This document shows positions 9,057 through 20,856 of a stretch of DNA of 64,000 nucleotides, piece by piece (position 1 is the stretch's first letter; every line of letters starts with the position of its first letter). The translations under genes and the position numbers were made by a program. Location of the stretch: assembly GCA_016222805.1 (NCBI GenBank), contig JACRQG010000025.1, positions 124,001-188,000 on the forward strand. The letters are read 5' to 3'. The notes under the pieces are model-generated. The model saw nothing but the letters and a program-made list of their open reading frames with translations, ran no database searches and had not been told where the DNA came from. This DNA is from Verrucomicrobiota bacterium. GTDB lineage: Bacteria > Verrucomicrobiota > Verrucomicrobiia > Opitutales > Opitutaceae.

Positions 9057-9239
9057 TCAGGCGCGGCCGAACAGCCGCTTCCACGTGATGCGGTATTCCA
9101 AGGCGGCGACGGCCAGCAGCGCCAAGACGCTGACATAGCCAATCACGGACTCAGCATTCACGGGGATACGGAAAGAAAGCACGAGGGCGGCGACGGCCAA
9201 GAGGCCGGTGGGGACCGCAATGAGGATGTTCTTGTTCAT
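9057..9239 (-). CDS. Small two-helix membrane protein, unknown function
   Basis: 60 residues, nearly all in two membrane helices (about 4-24 and 33-50) joined by a short loop (RIPVNAESV) with a basic C-terminus (YRITWKRLFGRA). A strong terminator directly downstream and a divergent LysR gene upstream support expression as a monocistronic unit. No family recognised. Confidence 0.65.
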   Translation of the reverse strand: MNKNILIAVPTGLLAVAALVLSFRIPVNAESVIGYVSVLALLAVAALEYRITWKRLFGRA

Positions 9240-9347
9240 AGGTTTATCTTGAGTTGTCGCATCATTCTTGATCCGACGCCCCTAGTATACGGCAGCCCTT
9301 GCAATAATTGAAATCGATGATTCCTATCTTACCTATAGCAAAAATCT
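9240..9347. promoter_or_regulatory. Divergent promoter region between small membrane gene and LysR gene
   Basis: This 108-bp spacer is clearly more AT-rich than its surroundings, especially 9295-9347 with TATAG and runs of A before the LysR start. LysR proteins usually repress their own gene and bind such divergent regions, so the small membrane gene may be its target. I cannot define an exact T-N11-A box. Confidence 0.4.
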
Positions 9348-10256
9348 ATGGAATTACACCAACTGAGGTACTTCCTCGCGGTCGCTGACACCGAGAGTTT
9401 CACTCGCGCGGCGGAGCGGAGCAGCATCTCACAGCCCGCTTTAAGCCAACAGATTATAAACCTGGAGTCCGAACTTGGGCACAAGCTCTTCCATCGACTG
9501 GGCAGGAGGGCGGTCCTCACCGAGGCCGGTAGCGCCTTTCTGGACCGAGCGCGGCGAATCCTGTTTGAGGTGGACGACGCCAAGCGTGAGCTCGGCGACC
9601 ATTCCGAACTCGGCCGGCGGATCACCGTCGGGGCGGTCCAAACGGTGATGCCCTTCCTTCTCGCCGACTTGATCGCAATGTGTCGGGCCACCCATCCAAA
9701 CCTCTTAATCGATGCTCACGAAGATTTTAGAACCGATCTAATCCGTGAGGTACTCGAAGGAAACCTGGACCTGGCCGTCGTTCCCGCACCCATTCGGGAG
9801 CATCGGGTGGCGACTGAAACCCTTCTCGTCGAACCTCTCCTGTTGGTGGTTGGAAAGGCCCATTCCTTTGCCAGCCGATCAGAAATCAGCATTCAAGACC
9901 TCGCCCATGAAACGTTTGTGTCACTGGGTGACTCCAGTACGCTGGCCGCCCAGGTACGAGGGTTTTTCGGTGACCAGCACCTGCAGCCCCGCATCGGGTT
10001 TCGCTGCGCACAGGTGGCCACGCTCAAGGTCTTCGTCGCCTCGGGCCTGGGGATCTCGCTTCTGCCAGAGTCAGCCCGGCTGCCTGACGACAAGGACTCC
10101 CTCATCTACCTCCGCCTGACCGGCAGCGTGCCAACCCGTGAACTGGTCGTGGTGCGGCATTTGCAACGCTACCAGAGCCGGGGGGTCGAACAGTTCCTCT
10201 CGCTCTTGCGCGAACACGTCCGTCAGCACCAGGCCTTGAGCCGAGCGACACCCTGA
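9348..10256 (+). CDS. LysR-family transcriptional regulator
   Basis: 302 residues. Winged helix-turn-helix at 1-60 (MELHQLRYFLAVADTESFTR, ISQPALSQQI) and a substrate-binding domain about 88-295 (VGAVQTVMPFLLADL, then LVVGKAHSFASRSEI and GLGISLLPESA). The effector domain is of the OxyR/CynR-like branch, but only one Cys (GFRCAQVATLK) occurs where OxyR has its redox pair, so peroxide sensing by disulfide is unlikely. An MFS gene follows 48 bp downstream on the same strand and may be co-transcribed. Codon use is slightly less GC-rich than that of its neighbours. Confidence 0.9.
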   Translation: MELHQLRYFLAVADTESFTRAAERSSISQPALSQQIINLESELGHKLFHRLGRRAVLTEAGSAFLDRARRILFEVDDAKRELGDHSELGRRITVGAVQTVMPFLLADLIAMCRATHPNLLIDAHEDFRTDLIREVLEGNLDLAVVPAPIREHRVATETLLVEPLLLVVGKAHSFASRSEISIQDLAHETFVSLGDSSTLAAQVRGFFGDQHLQPRIGFRCAQVATLKVFVASGLGISLLPESARLPDDKDSLIYLRLTGSVPTRELVVVRHLQRYQSRGVEQFLSLLREHVRQHQALSRATP

Positions 10257-10304
10257 ACACTGGAATTGCCGCCCTGGGGTACGTCCCCACCCTCCCCGCT
10301 TCCC

Positions 10305-11582
10305 ATGTCGCCGCCCGATTCGCATCACCCACTCAGTTCATCGCGCGAGCGCGCGACGCTGGTGACTTTGGCGGCGGTCCAGTTCACGCATATTCTGGAT
10401 TTCATGATCATCATGCCGCTCGGGGCGCAGCTGATGACCGTCTTTCAGATTTCCCCCAGCCAGTTCACCCACCTGGTGGCGGCGTACGGCTTTTCCGCGG
10501 CGGTCAGTGGTTTCGCCGGCGGCTTCATTCTCGACCGTTTCGACCGGAAGCGAGCGCTGATCGTCCTCTACGCCGGATTCGGCCTGGCAACACTCGGGTG
10601 CGCGCTGGCGCCTTCCCATCATGCCTTCCTGCTCGCCCGCATCGCGGCGGGGGCCTTTGGCGGACTCGCTGGTTCGCTGGTCAACGCGATGGTGGGGGAC
10701 ATCATTCCGCCGGCGCGCCGCGGGCGCGCTATGGGGCTGGTCATGGTGTCTTTTCCCGTCGCATCGGTCGTTGGCGTGCCGCTTGGCCTGGTGCTCGCGG
10801 CCAAGCTCGGCTGGCACGCGGCCTTTGCCTTCCTCTTTCTTTGCGCCGTTGGCGTGCTCGCGGTCGCGGCCGCCGCCCTGCCCCACCTTTCCACCGCCCA
10901 GCGGGATCACCAGCCGCTCCGCCAGATGCGCGGCATCCTGACCCCTACGGTGCACCAGCGCGCCCTGGCGCTCGGCGCCGTGCTCGTGATGGCCGGCGGG
11001 CTCGTGATCCCTTTCATCGCTCCCTCCCTGGTCGCGAACGTCGGCCTGAATGAGGAATCCGAGCTCCCGCTCACCTACGTGATCGGTGGACTTGCGACGG
11101 TCGTGAGCACGCCGGTGGTCGGTTGGCTGAGCGACCGCATCGATCGGCTGAAGCTGCTCGCGTACCTGTCCGCCTTCGCGGTGATCGTGGTGCTCGCGAT
11201 CACACATCTCGGCCCCGCCTCCGTCACGGTGGCATCGGTGATGATGGCCCTCTTCATGGTGACAATGTCCGGACGATTCGCCCCCGCGATGACCATGATC
11301 ACCAATGCGGTGGAGTCGCGCTATCGGGGCGGCTTCATGAGCGTGAACGCCGCCCTGCAGCAGGCGTCCAGCGCCACCGCCAATCTGGTGGCTGGCTGGT
11401 ACATCACGCGCACACCGGACGGGCGGCTCCTTGGACTGCCGCTGCTGGGCTACATTGCCATTGGTTTCTTCTGCCTCACCGTCCTGCTGGCGGCGGAACT
11501 GCGCGCGGTGACGCCGACGCCCCCGTCAGCCACGACGTCCGTTCCGCCCCCGGATGCGGCCCGCGGCCGGTCCGCAGAGTGA
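10305..11582 (+). CDS. MFS transporter (DHA1-like)
   Basis: 425 residues with twelve predicted membrane helices. The motif GGFILDRFDRKRAL between helices 2 and 3 is the MFS motif A variant, and WLSDRIDRLKLL is its repeat in the second half. Helix 5 carries GLVMVSFPVASVVGVPLG, resembling motif C of drug-proton antiporters, so export of a small molecule is the best guess. Substrate unknown. The start at 10305 avoids a Pro-rich extension. Same strand as the LysR regulator. Confidence 0.85.
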   Translation: MSPPDSHHPLSSSRERATLVTLAAVQFTHILDFMIIMPLGAQLMTVFQISPSQFTHLVAAYGFSAAVSGFAGGFILDRFDRKRALIVLYAGFGLATLGCALAPSHHAFLLARIAAGAFGGLAGSLVNAMVGDIIPPARRGRAMGLVMVSFPVASVVGVPLGLVLAAKLGWHAAFAFLFLCAVGVLAVAAAALPHLSTAQRDHQPLRQMRGILTPTVHQRALALGAVLVMAGGLVIPFIAPSLVANVGLNEESELPLTYVIGGLATVVSTPVVGWLSDRIDRLKLLAYLSAFAVIVVLAITHLGPASVTVASVMMALFMVTMSGRFAPAMTMITNAVESRYRGGFMSVNAALQQASSATANLVAGWYITRTPDGRLLGLPLLGYIAIGFFCLTVLLAAELRAVTPTPPSATTSVPPPDAARGRSAE

Positions 11583-11622
11583 GTTGCAGTGGGAAGGCAA
11601 TCCGACAGGCTGCCCCGGATTC

Positions 11623-14208
<2,586 letters not shown>

Positions 14209-14238
14209 GGGCGGCCCTTTGGTTTGCCCCAAAAACAA

Positions 14239-14264
14239 GGCGGAGCCGCTTGCGCGGCTCCGCC
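14239..14264 (+). terminator. Hairpin after U32 gene, possible terminator
   Basis: Perfect 11-bp stem (14239-14249 with 14254-14264) with loop TTGC, 31 bp after the U32 stop. No T-run follows on the plus strand; an A-run precedes it, so on the minus strand it would read as stem plus TTGTTTTTG. Termination or 3-prime protection are both possible. Confidence 0.5.
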
Positions 14265-14502
14265 AGGTCCAGCTTCAACTTCACAATCCGGCGGGTTGGA
14301 CCCACTCGAACTGCGGCTTCCTGCGACCAGGTTGAGATCGGAAGGTTCCATCGACGGCCCCGGGATCGCGCGGAAGTCGTAGTCCGGACTTCGCTCCCGG
14401 TTCGCCTCCACCCAGCGCCTCCGATCGGGGACGCGTTTCTTGTATTTCTTGTATCGAACTCCCACGGAAAAACCTCTAACCCCCTCTCTTCAATACCCTG
14501 CC

Positions 14503-15720
14503 ATGCCGAATCCCACCTCCGCCACTCCGGCTCAGACCACAGCGGTCGGAAAGCTCAACGATCTCGAAATCAAGGACGCGCATCTGATCTTCGACTCGGT
14601 CTGGCAGGACCTGGAAACGGGCTTCGGCCGCGAGAACCTGCGGTTTCCCAAGGAGATCATCCTGCTGGGAGGAGCTCCCGGCGCAGGCAAGGGCACCAAT
14701 ACGGCCTTCATCAAGAAGACCCGCGGGCTCACCTGCCCACCCATCGTGGTCAGCTCCCTGTTGGATTCCCCGGAGGCCCGGGCCCTGAAGGATGCCGGCA
14801 ACATGGTGGGCGATCGCGAAGTCGTGGGTCTGCTTCTCCGCGAGTTGCTGAAAGTCGAGTACCGCGACGGCGTGATCCTCGATGGCTTTCCCCGGACCAA
14901 GGTGCAGGTCGAGTGCCTCAAGCTGCTGGTCGATAAGATGCACGCGCTGCGCCGCGAGTTTTACAGCACGCCGCTGAGCATCCATTTCCGCCAGCCGACG
15001 ATCCACATCATGGTGCTTTTCGTGGACGAAAAGCAGTCGGTGGCCCGCCAGCTCAAGCGTGGACGTGAGACCAAGGCCCACAACACCGAGGTCACCCGCA
15101 CCGGCATCGGCGAACTGTGGGAGGATCGGCCGACCGACCACGACGCCGCCCTCGCCTCCCGCCGCTACCGGGTTTTCAAGGAGCAGACCTGGGATGCCCT
15201 CCAGTCGCTGAAGGAGATCTTCCACTACCACTTCATCAATGCCGAGGGCCCGATCGCGGAGGTGGAGCAGAACATCCTGCGCGAGCTCGAGTACCAGAGC
15301 ACCCTCGAACTCGATCCCCGCACGGTCGACCGCCTCCGCGGCGTGCCCGTCGCGAGCGAGATCATCGTCCACGCCCGCCAGGAACTCGTGAAGCGGCTCG
15401 ACTCCTACGAGCTCGAGCACGCGGAGAAGTTCGCCCGCGTGATCGCGTTCATCGAGAAGAAGATCATCCCCATCGTGCTCCGCCACGCGATTTCAGGCGT
15501 GGCCCATATCAACGCCGAGGATCCCGTCCTGGAGGAACCCGTGGCCCTGGCCATGTTGATCGATGTCTTCTCCGAACGCGGCTACCACGCGGTCGTCGAC
15601 CTGCACAAAATCGAGGTGCCGGAGAAGGTCGATCTCGCCACCGGCGAGATCCGCTGCCGGATGAAGAAGGTCTTCCGAATCATCATCCGCTTCCAGGGGT
15701 CGGAAATCCGCCGCGGCTGA
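14503..15720 (+). CDS. Adenylate-kinase-like nucleoside monophosphate kinase with long C-terminal extension
   Basis: 405 residues, about twice the length of a normal adenylate kinase. The kinase core has the P-loop GGAPGAGKGT (56-65), the NMP-binding signature ILDGFPRTKVQ near 126-136 and Arg-rich lid-like segments (LKRGRETKAHNTEV). The last 150 residues (from about 255) are helical with a final beta-rich part (HAVVDLHKIEVPEKVDLATG) and belong to no domain I recognise. The start at 14503 excludes a short extension beginning at 14440. It is separated from the U32 gene by 294 bp that hold the hairpin at 14239-14264 and no other gene. Confidence 0.8.
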   Translation: MPNPTSATPAQTTAVGKLNDLEIKDAHLIFDSVWQDLETGFGRENLRFPKEIILLGGAPGAGKGTNTAFIKKTRGLTCPPIVVSSLLDSPEARALKDAGNMVGDREVVGLLLRELLKVEYRDGVILDGFPRTKVQVECLKLLVDKMHALRREFYSTPLSIHFRQPTIHIMVLFVDEKQSVARQLKRGRETKAHNTEVTRTGIGELWEDRPTDHDAALASRRYRVFKEQTWDALQSLKEIFHYHFINAEGPIAEVEQNILRELEYQSTLELDPRTVDRLRGVPVASEIIVHARQELVKRLDSYELEHAEKFARVIAFIEKKIIPIVLRHAISGVAHINAEDPVLEEPVALAMLIDVFSERGYHAVVDLHKIEVPEKVDLATGEIRCRMKKVFRIIIRFQGSEIRRG

Positions 15721-15749
15721 GGCCGCCGTCCGCCCCCGGCCACCGCGCT

Positions 15750-16991
15750 CTACTCGTAGCGCAGCGACTCGATCGGATCGAGCGCGGCCGCCTTCATCGC
15801 CGGGTACAGGCCGGCCCCGACACCGATGGCGGTGCAGATGAACAGGCCGATCGCGGCCCAGTCCCAGGGAAAGACCACCGAGGCGTTCATCCACAGGGCC
15901 AGGCCGTTGCCCGCGACCACGCCGAGGAGAATTCCCACGACGCCTCCGGTCAGCGATAGGACCACGGCCTCGATGAGGAACTGCGTGAGGATGCTCACCC
16001 GCCGGGCCCCGATGGACTTCCGGACCCCGATTTCCTTGGTGCGCTCCGTCACGCTCACCAGCATGATGTTCATGATGCCGATGGACGCGGCCAGGAGCGC
16101 GATGCCGCTGATGACCAGGGCCCCGGCCCGCACGGCATCCGCCACCTTGGCAAACGCGGCGATCAGCGAGTCGTTGGAATAGAGCTCAAAGTCGTTCTCC
16201 TCGTCCGCCTTGAGGCTGCGCACGATGCGCATGGCCGTGATAGCGCGATCGACGGTCTCGTTGTACAGCGCCTGCGAGGGGGCCTGCGTGGCGATGTTGA
16301 CGGTGTAGCGCGCCGCCCCGTAGTCGCTGAGGAAGCGAGTGATTGGCACCATCACGAAATCGTCCTGCGTCTGGCCGAAACTCGTGCCCTTCTCCGCAAA
16401 GGTCCCCACCACCGTGTAGGCCCGGCCGCCGATCTTGATCATCTTCCCGAGCGGGGATTCCGAAGGAAACAGCTTCTTCAAGACCTCCTGGCCGATGATC
16501 GCCACCGGACGGGCGAGATCCACATCCTCCGCGGTGAAGTTGCGGCCGGCGTCGATGGAAAACTGGTTGGCGAGGAGGAAGAACTCGTTGGTCCCGCCGA
16601 AGCTGAGCCCGGGCTCGGTCTTCCGGTTGGCGTAGGTCGCCTGCACGGCGCCGTCCCGGTAGAAGACCTTCAGGCAGACCACCTCGGTGACATCCTCCAT
16701 CAGCTTCCGGTAACGCTCGGCCTGCGCCAGGGTGATGTTGCGGCGCATCTCGATCCGCCTCCGGGCATCGCCGCTCATGTGCATGCCGGTCGGGTATTTT
16801 CCGATCTGGAACATGTTCACGCCGAGGAAGCTCAGGCCGGTCTCGATCGAGCCACGCATCGCCGACACCGTCGTCATCACCCCGATGACGGAGAAGACGC
16901 CGATGGTGATGCCCGACATGGTGAGGAACGAACGCAGCTTGTTCACCCCCAGGGAGAGAAACGCCATCCGTAGAATCTCGGAGAAGAGCAT
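15750..16991 (-). CDS. ABC transporter permease, MacB/FtsX family (second permease)
   Basis: 413 residues with the MacB topology: helix near 20-42, a large periplasmic MacB_PCD domain (about 45-270), then three helices within about 285-405 forming the FtsX domain. The segment TERTKEIGVRKSIGARR after helix 2 is the cytoplasmic coupling region typical of this family. Last gene of the adaptor-ATPase-permease-permease operon, 21 bp after the first permease. The two permeases are about equally long and related, so they may form a heterodimer. Confidence 0.88.
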   Translation of the reverse strand: MLFSEILRMAFLSLGVNKLRSFLTMSGITIGVFSVIGVMTTVSAMRGSIETGLSFLGVNMFQIGKYPTGMHMSGDARRRIEMRRNITLAQAERYRKLMEDVTEVVCLKVFYRDGAVQATYANRKTEPGLSFGGTNEFFLLANQFSIDAGRNFTAEDVDLARPVAIIGQEVLKKLFPSESPLGKMIKIGGRAYTVVGTFAEKGTSFGQTQDDFVMVPITRFLSDYGAARYTVNIATQAPSQALYNETVDRAITAMRIVRSLKADEENDFELYSNDSLIAAFAKVADAVRAGALVISGIALLAASIGIMNIMLVSVTERTKEIGVRKSIGARRVSILTQFLIEAVVLSLTGGVVGILLGVVAGNGLALWMNASVVFPWDWAAIGLFICTAIGVGAGLYPAMKAAALDPIESLRYE

Positions 16992-17012
16992 CGGTGGTCC
17001 TCGGTTACCGGT

Positions 17013-18263
17013 TCACTCGTAACGCAGCGCCTCGACGGGATCGAGGCGCGACGCCCCCCAAGCGGGCGCAAAGCCGGAGACGATGCCCGTCACGATCGAC
17101 ACCACCATGCTGATCACCATGAGCCCGGCGGAGAACTCCACCGGCAGCGCCGGCAGCGCGACGCTGATCCCGAGGCAGGTGAAAAACGTGATCGCCAGCC
17201 CGACCACGCCGCCGATGAGGCAGATGGACACCGCCTCGATCAGGAACTGCAGGAGAATCGTCCGGCGCCGGGCGCCAAGCGCCTTCCGCGTGCCGATCTC
17301 CTTGGTGCGCTCCTTCACGCTCACGAACGTGATGTTCATGATGCCGATGGCCCCGACGAAGAGGGAAAGCCCGGTGATGAAAAGACCGGCGACCGCGATG
17401 CCGGTCTTCACCGGATCCAGCTGCTCCTTGAACGCCTGCTGCTGGTTGATGGAGAAATTGTCGCGCTCCCCCGGAAGTTGCCGGCGCACCCGCCGCATCG
17501 CGCCGGTCAGTTCCTCCTCCGCCTGGGTCATGCGCAGCTTGTCGCGCACCTTCACCCGGAGTTCCAGGTCGATGCGGCTCCCCCAGTACTTCCGCAGGGC
17601 GTTGAGCGGAACGACAATCTGGTTGTCGAAGCTGAACAGCCCGAGGAACTCCCCCTGCTTGGCCAGGACGCCGATGACGGTGAAATGCTGGCCCCGGATG
17701 TCGACCACCTGGTCGAGCGCGGACCGCCCCGGGAAGAGATTCTCCGCCACACTCGAGCCCAGGACGCAGACCTGGCGCCCGGTGTTGGCCTCGACGTCGT
17801 TGAACAGGCGGCCGTCAGTCACGTCGGTGGTGACAATCCGGGAGTAGTCGGCCGTGGTTCCGAAGATCACGATGCCGGTCAGCTTCACGTCGCCGGCCTT
17901 CACGCTCGTGCCCCGCCCGGCCACCGGCACGGCGACCTCCAGCAGCGAATTCGGCGTGTTCTCGATGATGCGATTGAGCTGCTCGGCCATCTCGAAGCGA
18001 ATCGGCGGCCGGTTGACGTAGTTCCACCAATCCTCCACGCGCCGCCACGGCCAGCGCTGCACGTACAGCATGTCCTCGCCCAGCATCGCCAGGCTGTTGC
18101 GGAATCCGATGTCGATGCCATTGATCGCCGTGCCCATCAGCGTCACCGCCACGATCCCGATGATCACCCCGAGCGCGGTGAGCACCGATCGCATCGCGTT
18201 CGCCCGGATCTGGCCGAACGCGATCCGGAACGACTCGGTGAACTCGTAGATCGTCCGGGTCAT
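17013..18263 (-). CDS. ABC transporter permease, MacB/FtsX family (first permease)
   Basis: 416 residues with the same architecture as the neighbouring permease: N-terminal helix (about 25-45), periplasmic MacB_PCD domain, and three C-terminal helices preceded by KERTKEIGTRKALGARRR. The start is placed at the ATG at 18263, five bases after the stop of the ATPase gene; a TTG at 18272 would overlap it. Together with the ATPase and the adaptor it would export a periplasmic or membrane substrate through an outer-membrane channel; no TolC-like gene is in the operon. Confidence 0.88.
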   Translation of the reverse strand: MTRTIYEFTESFRIAFGQIRANAMRSVLTALGVIIGIVAVTLMGTAINGIDIGFRNSLAMLGEDMLYVQRWPWRRVEDWWNYVNRPPIRFEMAEQLNRIIENTPNSLLEVAVPVAGRGTSVKAGDVKLTGIVIFGTTADYSRIVTTDVTDGRLFNDVEANTGRQVCVLGSSVAENLFPGRSALDQVVDIRGQHFTVIGVLAKQGEFLGLFSFDNQIVVPLNALRKYWGSRIDLELRVKVRDKLRMTQAEEELTGAMRRVRRQLPGERDNFSINQQQAFKEQLDPVKTGIAVAGLFITGLSLFVGAIGIMNITFVSVKERTKEIGTRKALGARRRTILLQFLIEAVSICLIGGVVGLAITFFTCLGISVALPALPVEFSAGLMVISMVVSIVTGIVSGFAPAWGASRLDPVEALRYE

Positions 18264-18268
18264 GAAGT

Positions 18269-19009
18269 TCAAGCGACGGTGGTGTCGCTCTCGATCAGGC
18301 CGTCGCGCAGGCGCACGATCCGCCGGGCATGCCGGGCGATGTCCTCCTCGTGGGTCACCACGATGATGGTGTGGCCCTGATCATAGAGCTGCTCGAACAG
18401 GCCCATGATCTCCTCGCCCGTCTTCGAGTCGAGGTTGCCCGTCGGTTCGTCCGCCAGCAGGATGGACGGGTGGTTGACCAGGGCGCGCGCGATGGCAACG
18501 CGCTGGCGCTGGCCGCCCGAAAGCTCGTTGGGCCGATGGTGCACGCGGTCGCCGAGCCCCACGTTGCGCAGCGCGGCAAGCGCCTTCTCGTGGCGGGCGT
18601 GCGCGGGGATGCCGGCGTAGATGAGCGGCAGTTCCACGTTGTGCAGGGCATCCGACCGCGGCAGCAGGTTGAAGGTCTGGAAGACAAAGCCGATCTCGCG
18701 GTTGCGGATCTCCGCCAGCTCGTCGTCGACCATGTGCGCGACGTTCTTGCCGTTGAAGTCATACCGGCCGGCCGTCGGCGTATCGAGGCAACCGAGCATG
18801 TTCATCAGCGTCGACTTGCCCGAGCCCGATGGCCCCATGATGGCGAGATACTCGTTGCGGTAGATCTCGAGGTTGACGCCGCGCAGGGCGTGGATCGTCT
18901 CCGACCCCATCTTGTAGAGCTTGGTCACCCCCTCGATCTTGATCACGAGGGCACCGGGAGGGCGGACCGTGCGGCGGCGGGCGTCGGCGGGAGCAACAGG
19001 AGGGATCAT
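18269..19009 (-). CDS. ABC transporter ATP-binding protein (MacB/LolD type)
   Basis: 246 residues. Walker [10 protein letters not shown] (59-67), Q-loop [11 protein letters not shown], signature [15 protein letters not shown], Walker [14 protein letters not shown] and the switch His in [12 protein letters not shown] are all intact, so it is an active ATPase. Sequence pattern is that of the LolD/MacB/FtsE group that serves FtsX-type permeases. An N-terminal extension of about 20 residues precedes the domain; the true start could be slightly downstream. Confidence 0.92.
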   Translation of the reverse strand: MIPPVAPADARRRTVRPPGALVIKIEGVTKLYKMGSETIHALRGVNLEIYRNEYLAIMGPSGSGKSTLMNMLGCLDTPTAGRYDFNGKNVAHMVDDELAEIRNREIGFVFQTFNLLPRSDALHNVELPLIYAGIPAHARHEKALAALRNVGLGDRVHHRPNELSGGQRQRVAIARALVNHPSILLADEPTGNLDSKTGEEIMGLFEQLYDQGHTIIVVTHEEDIARHARRIVRLRDGLIESDTTVA

Positions 19010-19050
19010 GGAAATTCGCCGGGGATCCGGGAGGGCGGCGGCAGCCGGGA

Positions 19051-20463
19051 CTACTTCTTGGGTTCTTCCTTCTTGGGCTTCGCAATCGTGACGACCATGT
19101 CGTCCTTCAGCTGCCGGCTGATGGCCGCATAGCTGCCGGACACGATCTCGTCCCCTTCCTTCACGCCGGACTTCACCTCGATGTGGGTGTTATCGGCGAT
19201 GCCGACCTCGACGTGCTGCAGCTTCACCTTGTCGCCCTTCTTGAGGAAGACGACCTTGGAAAGGCTCTCGCGGCTGCGCCGCGCCTCGCGTTTCTCGGCG
19301 GCGGCATCGAGGGCGGTGCCCGTCTTGTTCTCGGCGTCCTTCGCCGCCTTCTTTTGCAGCTCCTCCGTGGTCATTCCGCCGGTGGCGCGCACGGTCACAC
19401 TCTGGATCGGCACGGCGATGACGTTCTCAACGGTCTTGGTCTCGATGTCGGCGGTGGCGCTCATGCCCGGACGCAGCTGCACCCCTTGGTCGGTGATCCG
19501 GATCTTGACGAGGAAGTTGGTGACGTCGTCGGACATGGCCGACAGCTGGGAGGACGCGCTGCTGCCCTGGGCGGAGGAGCTGATCTCCGACACGGTGCCG
19601 CTGAACTTGCGGCCCGGATAGGCATCGATGGTGATGATGGCCTTGTCGCCGAGCTTGACGTTGACGATGTCGTTTTCGTTCACCCGCACGCGCAGCTCCA
19701 TGTTCGCGAGATCGGCCACGCGCATGATTTCGGTGCCGGCAAACTGCCCGGTGCCGACCACGCGCTCCCCGACTTCGCTGTTCTGGGAGCTGATCGTGCC
19801 ATCCATCGGGGAGTAGATCACCGTCTTGCTCAGTTGATCCCGCGCCTGGTTGAGGGACCCTTCCGTGCGTTTGATCTGGGCGACGGAATTCTCGAAATTG
19901 GCCTGCGCCACCTCCAACGCGGTCTTGGAGGCGAGGTACTCCGATTCGGAGAGCAGCTTCTGGCGGTAAAGATCCTCGGAGCGCTTGAAGTCATCCTGCG
20001 CCTTGAGCAACTGGGCCTTGGACTGGACGGAACTGGCCCGGGCGGCGGCCAGGTTGGCCTCCTGCTGGTCCACCTGCGCCTGGTAGAGGTCGGGCTTGAT
20101 CCGCACGATCAGGTCTCCCTTCTTGACCTTGGCGCCCTCCTTGAGCGGCAGATCGATGATTTCGCCGGCCGCCTCGGGGGAGATCTTGACCTCCACCTCT
20201 GGCTGCACCTTGCCCGTGGCGGTGACCACCTGAGTGATGGTCTTGACGATGGCCTTTTCCGTCGTCACCGGAGTGCCCTGGGTGGAGCTGCGGCTCTTGA
20301 AGTAGGCCGCCGTGCCGAGACCGGCGAGGAGCAGCACTCCGCCCAGGATGTACCATTTGGTGCGGGATCGCCGCGGCGCGGGAGCTGCGGAAACGGCGCC
20401 AGCCTTGGGAGCCGTGGGCGAGGGACTCATGGCGGAAGGTTGCACGGTAAGGGAAACGTTCAT
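19051..20463 (-). CDS. MacA-like periplasmic adaptor (membrane fusion protein)
   Basis: 470 residues. One membrane helix near 35-55 ([20 protein letters not shown]) is followed by the biotinyl-lipoyl half-motif ([20 protein letters not shown]), a long coiled-coil hairpin (about 105-200, rich in Gln/Ala/Lys), the second lipoyl half and beta-barrel ([20 protein letters not shown]) and a membrane-proximal domain. It would bridge the inner-membrane permeases to an outer-membrane channel. A basic insert (about 385-410, [16 protein letters not shown]) is unusual. First gene of the operon; start chosen at 20463, with an ATG at 20430 as alternative. Confidence 0.88.
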   Translation of the reverse strand: MNVSLTVQPSAMSPSPTAPKAGAVSAAPAPRRSRTKWYILGGVLLLAGLGTAAYFKSRSSTQGTPVTTEKAIVKTITQVVTATGKVQPEVEVKISPEAAGEIIDLPLKEGAKVKKGDLIVRIKPDLYQAQVDQQEANLAAARASSVQSKAQLLKAQDDFKRSEDLYRQKLLSESEYLASKTALEVAQANFENSVAQIKRTEGSLNQARDQLSKTVIYSPMDGTISSQNSEVGERVVGTGQFAGTEIMRVADLANMELRVRVNENDIVNVKLGDKAIITIDAYPGRKFSGTVSEISSSAQGSSASSQLSAMSDDVTNFLVKIRITDQGVQLRPGMSATADIETKTVENVIAVPIQSVTVRATGGMTTEELQKKAAKDAENKTGTALDAAAEKREARRSRESLSKVVFLKKGDKVKLQHVEVGIADNTHIEVKSGVKEGDEIVSGSYAAISRQLKDDMVVTIAKPKKEEPKK

Positions 20464-20856
20464 GGGAGAAGATTGCCGACGCCAACGCAAGCGGGCTGTT
20501 GCCCGGTCTCCGCTGTAAAGAAATGTGGCCGGCCCCACAACAGGCCGGCCACACAACACAACTGGTAACTACGAACGAGACCGGAGTGAAGGCCCGCCGG
20601 CCCGAAAGAAAACGTCTTTGCGACCGACCGCCGGCCATTCGCGATGAACAGCGGGACGGAGACGGTTGAAAAGCGGTGCCCTTCGGTGGCGGACATGGCA
20701 CCAAAACACTCCGGATCCGCGAAAGTTACAGGGAACTTGTGATGAACGGTAAACCAACGGGTCGGACGGACCCGCCCCGGGGCCGGGGGCCGCGCCGCCC
20801 CCCCACCCACAGGACGCAAGCCCCAGGCAGAGCAAGTTCCCGCGGCTGGCGGTCGA
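20464..20856 (-). promoter_or_regulatory. Leader/promoter region of the efflux operon, 393 bp without a gene
   Basis: No coding frame I can support. It contains a perfect 11-bp inverted repeat (20524-20534 with 20543-20553, loop of 8) about 60 bp upstream of the adaptor start; on the minus strand it is followed by ATTTCTTT, so it could be an attenuator-like terminator or an operator. Two degenerate copies of the GCGACGAA-type element lie 21 bp apart (20620-20627 GCGACCGA, 20641-20648 GCGATGAA). Confidence 0.45.

Noticed and set aside
9348-10256. Assigning the LysR protein as OxyR.
   Set aside because: Only one Cys is found in the effector domain; the redox pair is missing.
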